64,000 bases of DNA from GCA-2733415 sp049614485 (GCA_049614485.1 JBMZDR010000001.1:1-64000), one strand, 5' to 3'. Shown: positions 8,430-17,690, counted from the stretch's first letter. A program made the numbers and translations. The notes: a model not told the origin generated them from the sequence alone.

Positions 8430-8503
8430 GGTCTGGTAGTTCAGCTGGTTAGAATACATGCCTGTCACGCATGGGGTCGCGGGTTCGAATCCCGTCCAGA
8501 CCG
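8430..8503 (+). tRNA. tRNA-Asp (anticodon GTC), copy 2
   Basis: Base-for-base identical to the tRNA-Asp at 8064-8137, with discriminator G at 8503 and no encoded CCA. It has its own promoter and terminator, so tRNA-Asp dosage is at least two here. Confidence 0.97.
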
Positions 8504-8518
8504 CAAAATAGCAAAAAT

Positions 8519-8544
8519 AAGCTCCAAGAAATTGGGGCTTTTTT
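8519..8544 (+). terminator. Terminator after tRNA-Asp copy 2
   Basis: Same 9-bp stem as copy 1. The loop is GAAA instead of GAAG, so the one substitution between copies leaves the structure intact. Confidence 0.85.
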
Positions 8545-8570
8545 CTGCGCCAAACGTTAGTTGTGTTGTT

Positions 8571-8660
8571 TTGACAAATGTAGTGTTTGTCAATGGTTTA
8601 GTAGTAAACCGATGAAAAGCTTCCCAAAATTCCTTAAAGGATCATCGGGATGCTTTTTTT
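8571..8660 (+). other. Row of three hairpins after tRNA-Asp copy 2
   Basis: Equivalent of the hairpin row at 8205-8295. The first two stems (8571-8593 and 8595-8610) are unchanged. The third (8615-8660) lacks one loop T but keeps its stem and T tract. It also faces the 3' end of the converging TonB-receptor gene. Confidence 0.6.
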
Positions 8661-8690
8661 AGTTTTATGTTTCTTGAAAAAGCAATGCTA

Positions 8691-11231
8691 TTACCAAAAA
8701 ATACGCAACATTAAATTGGGTGATAATTCAGTTCCTCGTACATCATTTATATTTAATTCTTCTGGGCTGGTGTTTGAAAACCGAATATCTTTATTTATAG
8801 TATTTTTTCTATTGTATAAGTTTAATACTGATACCCCTAAACGGTATTTTATAGTTTTGTTTTTATGGGGTCTAAAGTCATAAATAGCTGAAAAATCTAG
8901 TCTGTGATACGGATGTAAATTTCTGTTGTTTAGGCCTGTGTAAGCGTATGAAACCGAATTGTCAGGATGTGTGTTTGTATCAATTTTTGTATAAGGCTTA
9001 CCGTTGTGCCATAGCCAACCTAGGGTAAATTCAAATTTTTTCCATTTGTAAAAATGTGACCATTTAACGGTATGATCGATATTTATATTGCTAGGAAAAG
9101 GTTTTTCATTATTCAAATCAGGGAATCTATATTTTGCACTATTGAATGAATATGATAACCAAGAATTGTAGTTTTTTAATTGTTTCTTTAAAAAGAGGTC
9201 AACCCCTTGAATGCTAGATGCCCCAAGGTGGTATTCATTAATGTTTTGATTCATTAAATCAATGTTTAATGAATTGATATTATTGGTTTTTTTATAATAC
9301 GCCTCAAAATCTATAATCCATTTGTTTTTAGTGTAATTAACACCAACTGTGTATTGGTAGCCAGTTAGTATAGGAAATTCATTTTTGTTTGATAAAGCCC
9401 AAACATGGTTTTCTAAGGATAAATTATTAATTACAGATTCTTCTATTTGATTTAGATATTGGCTTTTGTACTCTAATGAGGCGCTGATGCTAAATTCTGG
9501 TATAACAAATTTTTGAACAATGGCTCTAGGTTCAATGTAAAACTTGTTGGAATTGCTATAGTGGTTGGCACGTAAACCAAGAGTGTATAAAAAATCTTTA
9601 GGCTTGTTTATTTGGTATTCTGCATATAAGCTATTCGTTTTTACAACATCGTTTTTTGATGTTAATGAAGGTGTTTGATTGCTGACATTTGTATTGAAAG
9701 AATACGTGACATTTTTATTAGAAAATTGATAGCCTAAATTCAATTGTTTGTATTCTGTTAAATCATAGGTTAGGTTTAAGTTAAGGCCAATATCTTTTAT
9801 ATAGTTTTCTTTTGAGTCATACAGAGTTCCTAAATTAGATTGGTTGCTAGAGTTAAATTTATAGCTGTATTCAGAGATGTAACTATCAATTTGATGACTG
9901 ATGTTTTTTGTCCACTCTTTTTCCCAAACAATATTAGATCCTTTATTTTTTGTTTTTAATGCGTCTGTATAAAGGTTGTTGTTGTCTGGGCTAAATGCAG
10001 AGAAGTTTAAATAATCTTCAGTGTAAATGTGGTTTATTTTAATAAGGTTTTTACTAGAAGCTTTCCATGCAGCATTTGCAGTATAGTCATAAAACCAAAA
10101 AATATTTTTTGATTGATTGAAGTCTAAATTTGAGTTATAATTTTGTGTGTTTTGAAATATCCTTGAAACGTAGTTTTTATATGTAAAGGTTTCTAAAGCA
10201 TCTGCATATGACCGGCGGCCAGAAACCAATACTGAAAGCTTGTCTTTTAAAATAGGAATATCAACAAAGGCATCACCATGTAGCATGTTAAATCCGGCAC
10301 CACCTTTAATTCTATGTGCAGGCTTGTAATTACTTGTGATATCTATAACACTTGAAATCCGCTCCCCGTACTTCGGGTTTGTCCCTTTACTGATAAAGTT
10401 AACTTTGTCTGTTACATAAGGGTTAAAAGCAGATATTGCACCAAACATATGTGAATTTCCGTAGGTTTTAATGTTGTTCCAAAGAATTAAATTTTGATCT
10501 GATTTTCCGCCACGAACATGAATACTATTAACAGTTTCGTTTAAGTTGGTAACTCCAGGAATTTGATGAATGCTTTCCAGAATATCTGGCTCAATTAATC
10601 CAGGTAATATTTTTGATTTCTTGGTAGAGATGGTTGTTTGTTTTATGTTTTTAGAGATCCCTCCTGTTAAGTATTCGTCAATAATAATCTGGTCTAAAGT
10701 TTCAAGTTTTTCAGTAAGGTTTATAGTAATGCAGTTAGGGAACACAAGCTCTGAAGCTTTAAGGGTAGTGTTTTTAACACCAAATGAAGTAATACTTATA
10801 AGTGCATTATAAGGAATGTTATTGATTTTAAAATGCCCATTGTCGTTACTAAAATAGGCCTCATTATTTATTTGAATAACGGCATTCGCTATTGTTTTTG
10901 AGTTGCATTGTAATTGCCCGCAAATGGTAATTACATCGTTGGCTTTATATGGGGATATGACTATGTTTTTAACTGATAATTGTTCAAATTTTAAATCAGT
11001 TTGTGCCGATAGTGTTAAAATTAAATCTTCTAAAGCAATCATTTGATCAAGGACAATGGATACTTTTTTATTTTCAATTATGGCATCTGCATAAGAGAAA
11101 TTTGTGTCATAAAATTTTGCTATTTTAGGCAAAACATGGTGTAGTTCTACCTGATCAAAAACAGATTGTTTTTGAGCTATAATTGAAGTTGAAAATAATA
11201 AAGCGAAACACCAAAATAGGAATTGCTTCAT
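8691..11231 (-). CDS. TonB-dependent outer-membrane receptor with STN domain (FecA-like transducer)
   Basis: An 846-residue outer-membrane receptor. A signal peptide (MKQFLFWCFALLFSTSIIAQ) is followed by an STN signalling domain (about 25-95), a carboxypeptidase-regulatory-like domain (about 105-180), a plug (IHVRGGKSDQNLILWNN) and a 22-strand-type barrel ending in aromatic LMLRIFW. The STN domain marks a transducer: on ligand uptake it would signal to the FecR-like anti-sigma factor encoded 12 bases upstream. There is no SusD partner, which argues against glycan import and for an iron or cofactor substrate, but the ligand cannot be read from the sequence. Confidence 0.9.
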   Translation of the reverse strand: MKQFLFWCFALLFSTSIIAQKQSVFDQVELHHVLPKIAKFYDTNFSYADAIIENKKVSIVLDQMIALEDLILTLSAQTDLKFEQLSVKNIVISPYKANDVITICGQLQCNSKTIANAVIQINNEAYFSNDNGHFKINNIPYNALISITSFGVKNTTLKASELVFPNCITINLTEKLETLDQIIIDEYLTGGISKNIKQTTISTKKSKILPGLIEPDILESIHQIPGVTNLNETVNSIHVRGGKSDQNLILWNNIKTYGNSHMFGAISAFNPYVTDKVNFISKGTNPKYGERISSVIDITSNYKPAHRIKGGAGFNMLHGDAFVDIPILKDKLSVLVSGRRSYADALETFTYKNYVSRIFQNTQNYNSNLDFNQSKNIFWFYDYTANAAWKASSKNLIKINHIYTEDYLNFSAFSPDNNNLYTDALKTKNKGSNIVWEKEWTKNISHQIDSYISEYSYKFNSSNQSNLGTLYDSKENYIKDIGLNLNLTYDLTEYKQLNLGYQFSNKNVTYSFNTNVSNQTPSLTSKNDVVKTNSLYAEYQINKPKDFLYTLGLRANHYSNSNKFYIEPRAIVQKFVIPEFSISASLEYKSQYLNQIEESVINNLSLENHVWALSNKNEFPILTGYQYTVGVNYTKNKWIIDFEAYYKKTNNINSLNIDLMNQNINEYHLGASSIQGVDLFLKKQLKNYNSWLSYSFNSAKYRFPDLNNEKPFPSNINIDHTVKWSHFYKWKKFEFTLGWLWHNGKPYTKIDTNTHPDNSVSYAYTGLNNRNLHPYHRLDFSAIYDFRPHKNKTIKYRLGVSVLNLYNRKNTINKDIRFSNTSPEELNINDVRGTELSPNLMLRIFW

Positions 11232-11243
11232 AATGCACAGTGT

Positions 11244-12146
11244 CTAATCTACTAATATTACACGATTTCCTTGAATCGTATACTTCAAATTTACTGACTT
11301 TAAAACTGTTTCAAGTGCAATATGTTGATTATTATTTGGAAATACTCCCGTAAAAAGAATAGTGTCGTCAAACTTGGTATAGCTAAAGCTTAAGTTGTAA
11401 TGCTTTTCTAGAGTTTTAAACACATATTTGATGGGTGTACTTTTAAAGTTAGATTGTTGGTGCAGCCATGAAGGGTTTGCGTTGGTAAAGTTTAAGTTAA
11501 GTGAATTTTGATTTTTAATGTGCTGGTAGCCTAAATCAGGTGTTAAGATGTGTGTGCTTGAATTGCTATGGTCATCAACCTTAACTTTACCTTCATAACA
11601 GGCTACATTAAAAAAGTTATCAGTTGCGTTTACGTTAAATTCGGTACCTAAAACGCTAACGTTTCCTAATTTGGTTGATACAGTAAAAGTTTCCCCTTTC
11701 TCTACATCAAAATAAGCCTCACCATCTAAGTCAAGTACTCTGTTTTTATTCCAGTTATATTTGTTATAGCTAATTGTAGATTTTGAGTTTAAAATAACTT
11801 TTGAACCGTCAGGGAGGTTAAATGCTACGTGTTCGCCATAACCGCTAGAGTAGGTAGTTGTACTAAAAAAAATAAAATATGTAAATAAACCAACTAATAA
11901 AGCTACTGATGCGGCAATGTTTAGATAACGCCACTTTTTTGAAGTGTCATTCTTTATATCACGGCTTTCTTTTAACTGTTCAAATGACGAAGTTAAATCA
12001 TAAGAAGGCGCTTGTAGTTTATCAGTTTCTGCAATGATTTTTGTGTATAATGCATAATCATCAGAAGCCTTAAAATTACTTAGTTCCTCTTCAGTCAACT
12101 GGTCGTTGAGCCATCGTGATAAAAATATGTCGTCTTTTTTAGTCAT
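11244..12146 (-). CDS. FecR-family anti-sigma factor with DUF4974 domain
   Basis: An inner-membrane anti-sigma regulator. It has an N-terminal cytoplasmic part that would bind the sigma factor, one membrane segment (about 75-94) and a periplasmic FecR domain (GEHVAFNLPDGSKVILNSKS). A C-terminal DUF4974 domain (PIKYVFKTLEKHYNLSFSYT) resembles the STN fold. I place the start at the ATG at 12146 (MTKKDDIFLSRWLN, 300 residues). An in-frame TTG at 12164 would add six residues. It lies between the sigma factor (57 bases upstream) and the receptor, the standard order for cell-surface signalling in Bacteroidota. Confidence 0.88.
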   Translation of the reverse strand: MTKKDDIFLSRWLNDQLTEEELSNFKASDDYALYTKIIAETDKLQAPSYDLTSSFEQLKESRDIKNDTSKKWRYLNIAASVALLVGLFTYFIFFSTTTYSSGYGEHVAFNLPDGSKVILNSKSTISYNKYNWNKNRVLDLDGEAYFDVEKGETFTVSTKLGNVSVLGTEFNVNATDNFFNVACYEGKVKVDDHSNSSTHILTPDLGYQHIKNQNSLNLNFTNANPSWLHQQSNFKSTPIKYVFKTLEKHYNLSFSYTKFDDTILFTGVFPNNNQHIALETVLKSVNLKYTIQGNRVILVD

Positions 12147-12202
12147 TAAAGTTTCATTTTCCAATAGTAGAACGCTAACTATTTAAAATACCCTACCTTT
12201 TA

Positions 12203-12733
12203 TTATGGAATATTTTTTATGTCGGTTCTTAATTTTAGCAAGGCTTTATGCATTAATTTTTCTATTGCTTTAACAGATACGCCAGATAACTCAGCAATTT
12301 CTCGATATGTTTTTTTTTCGATTCTATTTAATAAAAAGACTTCTCTTTGTCTGTCAGGTAAAGCAGAAATAGCATTCTCTAACTTTAATTTAAACTCTTT
12401 TTCTTCTAAAATAAATTCAGGTGATTCGCTACTAGTGTCACTATTTATGTATTTAACTTCTTTTTGATGTTTTAGCTTTACTGTGTTATGACGTAATAGA
12501 CTTGTACTTTGGTTAATGGCTGTTTTGAACAAGTAACTTTTTGCGGTTACAGAGGTTACTTTGCTGCAGTTTTTCCATAGTTTAATAAAAGCGTCCTGAA
12601 CTATATCGTCAACCTCATTGAGACTCCCAAATTTGTAATAAAGAAAATTTCGCAACAAACTAGCATGCGTGTTGAAAAATGCTTGAAAGCTTTTTTCTTT
12701 GCAGATAGATGTTTCTTCTTCTTTTGTTGACAT
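12203..12733 (-). CDS. ECF RNA polymerase sigma factor (FecI-like)
   Basis: A 176-residue extracytoplasmic-function sigma factor. Region 2 binds core polymerase and the -10 element (NEVDDIVQDAFIKLWKN). Region 4 is a helix-turn-helix (REIAELSGVSVKAIEKLMH). It is first in the sigma/FecR/receptor set and would switch on the receptor gene when released by the FecR protein. No TAnnTTTG element was found in the 200 bases upstream, which fits recognition by an alternative sigma factor or weak autoregulation. Confidence 0.92.
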   Translation of the reverse strand: MSTKEEETSICKEKSFQAFFNTHASLLRNFLYYKFGSLNEVDDIVQDAFIKLWKNCSKVTSVTAKSYLFKTAINQSTSLLRHNTVKLKHQKEVKYINSDTSSESPEFILEEKEFKLKLENAISALPDRQREVFLLNRIEKKTYREIAELSGVSVKAIEKLMHKALLKLRTDIKNIP

Positions 12734-12900
12734 GCTTTTATTAAGATAAGCTTAATTATAAAGCTATAAAGCTATGTGATATTTTAATAATACCAAAACT
12801 TTTTATCAAGTGGTAGGGTATATGCTTAGTTAATTGTTTTATAAGTATAAACAAATAGTTATTTGTTTTTAAAACGTTAAGTTTTAAGTTGGTTTTAGGT

Positions 12901-12938
12901 AAAAGGGGTTCGTACATAAGGTACTAGCCTCTTTTTTT
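12901..12938 (-). terminator. Possible terminator after mgtE
   Basis: AGAGG pairs with CCCCT and GTAC with GTAC across a five-base loop, with short T runs on both sides. The stem is interrupted and the minus-strand T run is only four bases long, so support is weak. Confidence 0.35.
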
Positions 12939-12941
12939 AGT

Positions 12942-14291
12942 TTAAAAACCAAGTATCAGCTTTGCGATCATAAAATATATTAATATACCAAATATGTCAT
13001 TACTTGTTGTTATAAAAGGTCCTGTTGCTATTGCAGGATCGATTCCTCTTTTGTCTAAAAAAAGAGGGATGAATGTCCCTATTAATCCGGCAACAATAAT
13101 GACGCTAAATAAAGATATTGAAATTGCTAGTGATGTGTTAAAGTCACTTGCGGTGATGAATGTGTAGATGAAAAGTAACACAGAAAGAATAAAACCGTTT
13201 ACAATTGCTAAAAGAAACTCTTTCCATAATCTATTGGTAATACTTCCTTTCACATCGTTGTTTGCTAGTCCTTGAACGATAATAGCGCTTGATTGTACAC
13301 CTACATTTCCCGCCATAGCGGCAATTAATGGTGTAAAGAAAAACAGGATGGCATGACTTTTTATAACTTCTTCAAACCCACCCATAATTGCAGCAGCACC
13401 TATACCGCCAAACAACCCAAGAATCAACCATGGTAATCGTGCTCTTGTTAATTGAAAAATGGTGTCGCCAGCCTCAACATCTTGTGTTAATCCTGCTGCC
13501 ATTTGATAATCCTTATCGGCTTCTTCTTTAATGACATCAACAATATCATCAATAGTAATTTGACCAACCAGACGCCCCATTTCATCAATTACTGGCATAA
13601 CAATTAAATCGTATTTTTGCATGATGTTGGCAACTTCCTGGTCATCCTCTTCAGCTTTTACAAATGTGACTTTAGGGTCGTAAACATCTTTAATAGGTGT
13701 TTTTGTTGAGGTTGTTAATAAGCTTTTTAATGACAGTCGTCCTTTTAAAATATCATCATCATCAACAACATATATTGTGTGTACTTTTTCAAAGGCTTCA
13801 GCTTGTTTCCGCATTTCCTTTACACACCGTAAAACAGTCCATGAATCTTTAACGGCAATAAGTTCTTTTCTCATTAACCCTCCTGCAGTGTCATCATCAT
13901 AACGCAATAAATCAACAATATCTTTAGCGTGCTCAACATCTTCAAGTTGGGCGATAACTTCTTCTTTCTTTTCTTTTGTAAGTTCAGATATGATGTCTGC
14001 GGCATCATCTGTTTCTAGTTCGTCAATTTTCTCTGCAATTTCTTTTGAGGTTAGTGCATTTAAAATTTTATCACGAACGTCATCATCTAACTCAGCAATT
14101 ATATCTGCTGTTAACTCACTGTTTAATAGTTTAATGATGTAAATAGATTCATCAAAATCTAATTCTTCAAGTATCTCTGCGATATCAGCATAATGCACGT
14201 CATTTAACAATCTTTTTAATTGTTTGCCGTCATTTTCTATAATGAGATCTTTTATTTGATTGATTAAGTTGCTATCTATCTGGAATTGCAT
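12942..14291 (-). CDS. mgtE: Magnesium transporter MgtE
   Basis: A 449-residue Mg2+ channel. The N-terminal cytoplasmic superhelix (about 1-125) is followed by two CBS domains (about 135-255) that sense Mg2+. Five membrane helices (about 280-448) include the pore region (AGNVGVQSSAI). The order and length are those of typical MgtE. In this genome type mgtE follows rsmA on the same strand; here the gap is 36 bases, so the two are likely co-transcribed. Confidence 0.95.
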   Translation of the reverse strand: MQFQIDSNLINQIKDLIIENDGKQLKRLLNDVHYADIAEILEELDFDESIYIIKLLNSELTADIIAELDDDVRDKILNALTSKEIAEKIDELETDDAADIISELTKEKKEEVIAQLEDVEHAKDIVDLLRYDDDTAGGLMRKELIAVKDSWTVLRCVKEMRKQAEAFEKVHTIYVVDDDDILKGRLSLKSLLTTSTKTPIKDVYDPKVTFVKAEEDDQEVANIMQKYDLIVMPVIDEMGRLVGQITIDDIVDVIKEEADKDYQMAAGLTQDVEAGDTIFQLTRARLPWLILGLFGGIGAAAIMGGFEEVIKSHAILFFFTPLIAAMAGNVGVQSSAIIVQGLANNDVKGSITNRLWKEFLLAIVNGFILSVLLFIYTFITASDFNTSLAISISLFSVIIVAGLIGTFIPLFLDKRGIDPAIATGPFITTSNDIFGILIYFMIAKLILGF

Positions 14292-14327
14292 ATTGTAAGT
14301 TACTTTTTAAAGAATTAACGGTTTCCG

Positions 14328-15110
14328 TTATATGATACTGTTTTTTTCAAGCATGCAGGTTAGGTCTATGAATTCTGAAACACTTAACTGTTCAGGTCGT
14401 TTGTTAAAAATGTCTAGTTGTTTGATGTCATCAGAAATACCGATACTTTTTAAGCTGTTTCGTAAAGTTTTTCTTCGCTGTTGAAAACCAGTTTTAACAA
14501 CTCTGAAAAACAATTTTTCACTACATGGCAAAGTGTAATTTTCTTTACGAATCATTCTCATTACGCCAGAATCTACTTTTGGTGGCGGATTAAACACATT
14601 AGGCGGTACTGTAAATAGATATTCAGTAGTGTAAAACGCTTGCGCTAACACAGATAATATACCGTATGTTTTGTTGCCATGAGTAGCGCAAATTCGTTGC
14701 GCAACTTCTTTTTGAAACATGCCAGAAAACTCAGGGATCTGATCTCTTAGTTCTAATGTTTTAAAAACTATTTGTGTAGAAATATTGTACGGAAAATTAC
14801 CAATTATTGCAAAAGGTTTGTCTTTAAATACTTCATGTAAATTGTATTTTAAAAAATCTTTTTCAATTATTTTATTCGATAACTTAAGGTAGTGTGCTTG
14901 TAAGTATTCAACAGACTCGGTATCAATTTCAATAACATAAGTGTCTACCTTTTTATCTAAAAGGTATTTTGTGAGCACGCCCATACCTGGTCCAATTTCT
15001 AATACGGTGCTGTAATTGTTTAAAGTCAGTGAATCGGCTATTTTTTGTGCAATAGTTTCGTCTTTTAAAAAATGTTGCCCTAAATGTTTTTTTGCGCGTA
15101 CGTTATCCAT
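14328..15110 (-). CDS. rsmA: 16S rRNA (adenine1518/1519-N6) dimethyltransferase RsmA
   Basis: The KsgA/RsmA enzyme, which dimethylates two adjacent adenines in helix 45 of 16S rRNA late in 30S assembly. Visible motifs are the N-terminal KKHLGQHFL, the SAM loop EIGPGMGVLT and the catalytic block GNFPYNIST (NFPY instead of the commoner NLPY). At 260 residues the length is normal. The start codon directly abuts the stop of the upstream membrane-protein gene, so the genes are translationally linked. Confidence 0.95.
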   Translation of the reverse strand: MDNVRAKKHLGQHFLKDETIAQKIADSLTLNNYSTVLEIGPGMGVLTKYLLDKKVDTYVIEIDTESVEYLQAHYLKLSNKIIEKDFLKYNLHEVFKDKPFAIIGNFPYNISTQIVFKTLELRDQIPEFSGMFQKEVAQRICATHGNKTYGILSVLAQAFYTTEYLFTVPPNVFNPPPKVDSGVMRMIRKENYTLPCSEKLFFRVVKTGFQQRRKTLRNSLKSIGISDDIKQLDIFNKRPEQLSVSEFIDLTCMLEKNSII

Positions 15111-15521
15111 CTATGTAATGTTTGATGCAATGATTTGTTCAATTTCTTGTCTGTCTTTTTTCACAAACCACGATAATTCAATGACGTAAGTTGTGTTGTC
15201 ATGAAAAACAATTTCCGGTTCGCTACCGCCTTGTGACGGCATGAAACGCTTAATGTCTGTATACTTAAAGTGTTTTCTTTTATATTTAAAACCGTCATCA
15301 TTAAATTCAAATCCAGGCTTCTTACCTGTTAGTTGCATGAATAAAAAGATGAGTAAAAATAGTGCAAAAACACCATTAACAATGTAAAATAACCATGAGG
15401 GTATGAATGCTTGTAAAAGCATCATTAAGAAGTTAAAGACCAAAAATGATGTGATAACTGCTGCAAAAAGCATAATAGCTTTTATGATGTAAAGGTAAGT
15501 GGCTTTAAATTCTTTATGCAT
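15111..15521 (-). CDS. Small membrane protein of unknown function
   Basis: A 136-residue protein with two hydrophobic helices (about 9-34 and 38-62) and a cytoplasmic C-terminal half rich in beta-prone residues (FEFNDDGFKYKRKHFKYTDI). The tail resembles the PH-like domains seen behind two membrane helices in many bacterial proteins, but I cannot name the family. It lies between the DUF4286 gene (8-base overlap) and rsmA (0-base gap), so it belongs to the rsmA-mgtE operon. Confidence 0.7.
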   Translation of the reverse strand: MHKEFKATYLYIIKAIMLFAAVITSFLVFNFLMMLLQAFIPSWLFYIVNGVFALFLLIFLFMQLTGKKPGFEFNDDGFKYKRKHFKYTDIKRFMPSQGGSEPEIVFHDNTTYVIELSWFVKKDRQEIEQIIASNIT

Positions 15522-15828
15522 GAAATTCTTCTATAAGTAGTAATTCTGTTCTGAAGGCTAGCATTTTTGTGCCAAATTTAGCAACTGCAGCGTCTCTTAG
15601 TTTTGGAGCGTCTTCTTTATAATAGGCTTCCAAATCGTCTTTACATTTGGCGGTGTATTGTATGGAGTAATTAGTGCCTTCCATGTCTTCCTCTACTAAA
15701 ACTTTGGTCATTTTTGCAGATAAAAACTTTCCAGTGGCAAGAACTTCTTTTATGTGAGGTTTTATCCAAAATAACCAATCATAGTGAATGCTATCCTCAA
15801 CATTTATAGTTACATTATAAATTATCAT
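15514..15828 (-). CDS. DUF4286 family protein
   Basis: A 104-residue soluble protein (MIIYNVTINVEDSIHYDWLF) matching DUF4286, a short Bacteroidota family with a ferredoxin-like or ABM-like fold. No catalytic motif is evident. Its conserved position upstream of rsmA suggests a housekeeping role. It overlaps the following gene by 8 bases. Confidence 0.8.
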   Translation of the reverse strand: MIIYNVTINVEDSIHYDWLFWIKPHIKEVLATGKFLSAKMTKVLVEEDMEGTNYSIQYTAKCKDDLEAYYKEDAPKLRDAAVAKFGTKMLAFRTELLLIEEFHA

Positions 15829-15886
15829 GTGTTATGAATTTTAGCAAAAATAAGGTTTTTAAAGTAATAAAGTTACTTGATGTCAA

Positions 15887-17674
15887 CTAACTATTGTTTG
15901 AGATGTCTTTACGTAGTTTTCGATACATTTTTTGAGCTTCAATAAAATGAATACTATCAGCATGATTAAAAAGCAAGGTTTCAAAATACGCTGAGGCCTT
16001 TACGTTATTATTGAGTTGTTTTAAATGTAGCATGGCTAATTTAAACAATGCATCATCTACGAAAATACTTTCTTTAAGGGTGTTTACAATACGTTCATAA
16101 TTGCGTATTGCTTTTGTGTATTCATGTTGTTGTTCATAAAGAGTGCCTTGTAAAAACAAGACATCATCAATAATTTTGTTGACGGGGTGATGGTTAAGAA
16201 TCTCGGTTAGTGTTGCTATTGCTTCAGGGGTTTTATTTTGAAAGGCGAGCAAATCTGCTTTTGCATATTTTTTTAGCGCCACATGAAGCGTGTCCTCATT
16301 TATATGATCATTTATAAGTAGGTGTAGGTCTAAAGCGTCATTGGCAATAAGTTGCGAGGTTGATGTTTTTAAAACGTTTAGTTGTTGTAAAGCCCAGTCA
16401 AAATCACCTTTGTAATAACTGGTTTTGGCAACTTTAAAACGGGCTTCTTGTGATAATACATTGTTTTTTATTTGCCGTTGAATTTTAGAGTAGTTTATTA
16501 ATGCTTGGTTAAACTTGCCATCTGCTACAAAAATATCGGCCATTTTCATCTGATATTTTGCTTTTTCAAAACGCGATAAAGTTTGCGATTGGTGTTTTTT
16601 TAAAAATGCACTTGCTGTTGGAATATCGTGTACTTTAAAGGCTAAAAAATCAACATAAGCTAATTGCAACCCAATAGTATTTCTGTTAATACCAAAACTA
16701 TCTAATGCTTTTTTGTAGCTGTCAGAAATAGAGTTGTATTTGTTTTTTGAACTGGTGTGTTGTTCCATATCTAATAAAAAAGAAATCACACTAATACGCG
16801 TATTAACTTCTAGAGGTTGAGTTTTTATAAATTCAAAAATATTTTTTGCAGCATCTAACTCGTTTTGTTGTTTTGCAAGTATGCCTAGTTCAAACAGTCT
16901 TTGGAGGGTTTCGTTTTCTCTTTTAAAAATTGCTTTTTCTTGAGCAAAGGCTTTATTAAATTCTTTTTGTTGTACAAACAACCAGCTTAACTGTTCATTC
17001 CAAAATGTATCTGGTGTGCTTTGCAGGTTTTTTAATAATGCTCTTTTTAATAAGATGTTATTCGTGTTTTTAGGGTCGTCAGTTAAAAACTTAGCCATTA
17101 AGTTTTGAACCGTACTTGTAAGTGTTTTGTTTTTTTTAATCAGTTTTAAGTAATTGTTAAACATTTTTTCAATGTTGTTTTGCTGACCGTAAACATTGGC
17201 TAGTTGAAATTCAAAATTCAAATTTTCATTTATAGCCATAGCCTTATTATAGGTTGTTTCTGCTTCCGATAATAAGTTGTATTTCTCAAACGTTTGTCCA
17301 ATTGCTCTGGCGTGGTTGGGGCTGTTGTTAATAATGGCTATAGCCTTGTTATAAGCGATTTTAGAGTTTATACTGTCATTTTGTAAAATGTAATTGTAGC
17401 CCAATTCTACATACAACTCTGGCGGACTGTTTTTGTTATTGAGTTTTTTTAGAAGTTCTGTTTGGGCCAATTGAAACTCTTCAAGTTCTTGATGACATTT
17501 TATTTTTTTAATAAACAGGTTTGTTCTATACGGTTGTTTGCTTAATATTTTATTGTATTCAGTTAAGGCTTTGTTGTATTCACCGTCTTCAAAAAAAGCG
17601 TCAGCCAATGCGGTATTTTGAGCAAAGGAAAATACACTAAATAATAAAACGATATACGAGAGTAAGTTGCGCAT
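15887..17674 (-). CDS. Secreted tetratricopeptide-repeat protein
   Basis: A 595-residue protein with a signal peptide (MRNLLSYIVLLFSVFSFAQ) and many degenerate TPR units. Helix pairs such as FFEDGEYNKALTEYNKILSK (near the N terminus) and LYEQQHEYTKAIRNYERIV (near 520) show this. It is probably a periplasmic or envelope scaffold; TPR proteins of this kind are common in Bacteroidota and no enzyme domain is seen. It lies 58 bases upstream of DUF4286 and may head the operon leading to rsmA and mgtE. Confidence 0.8.
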   Translation of the reverse strand: MRNLLSYIVLLFSVFSFAQNTALADAFFEDGEYNKALTEYNKILSKQPYRTNLFIKKIKCHQELEEFQLAQTELLKKLNNKNSPPELYVELGYNYILQNDSINSKIAYNKAIAIINNSPNHARAIGQTFEKYNLLSEAETTYNKAMAINENLNFEFQLANVYGQQNNIEKMFNNYLKLIKKNKTLTSTVQNLMAKFLTDDPKNTNNILLKRALLKNLQSTPDTFWNEQLSWLFVQQKEFNKAFAQEKAIFKRENETLQRLFELGILAKQQNELDAAKNIFEFIKTQPLEVNTRISVISFLLDMEQHTSSKNKYNSISDSYKKALDSFGINRNTIGLQLAYVDFLAFKVHDIPTASAFLKKHQSQTLSRFEKAKYQMKMADIFVADGKFNQALINYSKIQRQIKNNVLSQEARFKVAKTSYYKGDFDWALQQLNVLKTSTSQLIANDALDLHLLINDHINEDTLHVALKKYAKADLLAFQNKTPEAIATLTEILNHHPVNKIIDDVLFLQGTLYEQQHEYTKAIRNYERIVNTLKESIFVDDALFKLAMLHLKQLNNNVKASAYFETLLFNHADSIHFIEAQKMYRKLRKDISNNS

Positions 17675-17690
17675 AGTATCAAAAATAAAA

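Larger units (their letters stand above)
8381..8665 (+). repeat. Direct tandem repeat, copy 2
   Basis: Second copy of the promoter/tRNA-Asp/hairpin unit, at an offset of 366 bases from copy 1. It ends just before the converging TonB-receptor gene, whose stop codon is at 8691. Near identity over about 270 bases indicates a recent duplication or ongoing gene conversion. Confidence 0.95.

Noticed and set aside
8043..8615. Two repeated open frames (68 and 77 codons) across the tRNA-Asp region
   Set aside because: They only translate the tRNA genes and terminators; near identity comes from the DNA duplication.
8650..8883. Open frame opposite the 3' end of the TonB-receptor gene
   Set aside because: Antisense shadow of a well-supported receptor; no family or start signal.
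12734..12941. Promoter of the ECF sigma gene
   Set aside because: Searched both strands for TAnnTTTG and a matching TTTG; none convincing.
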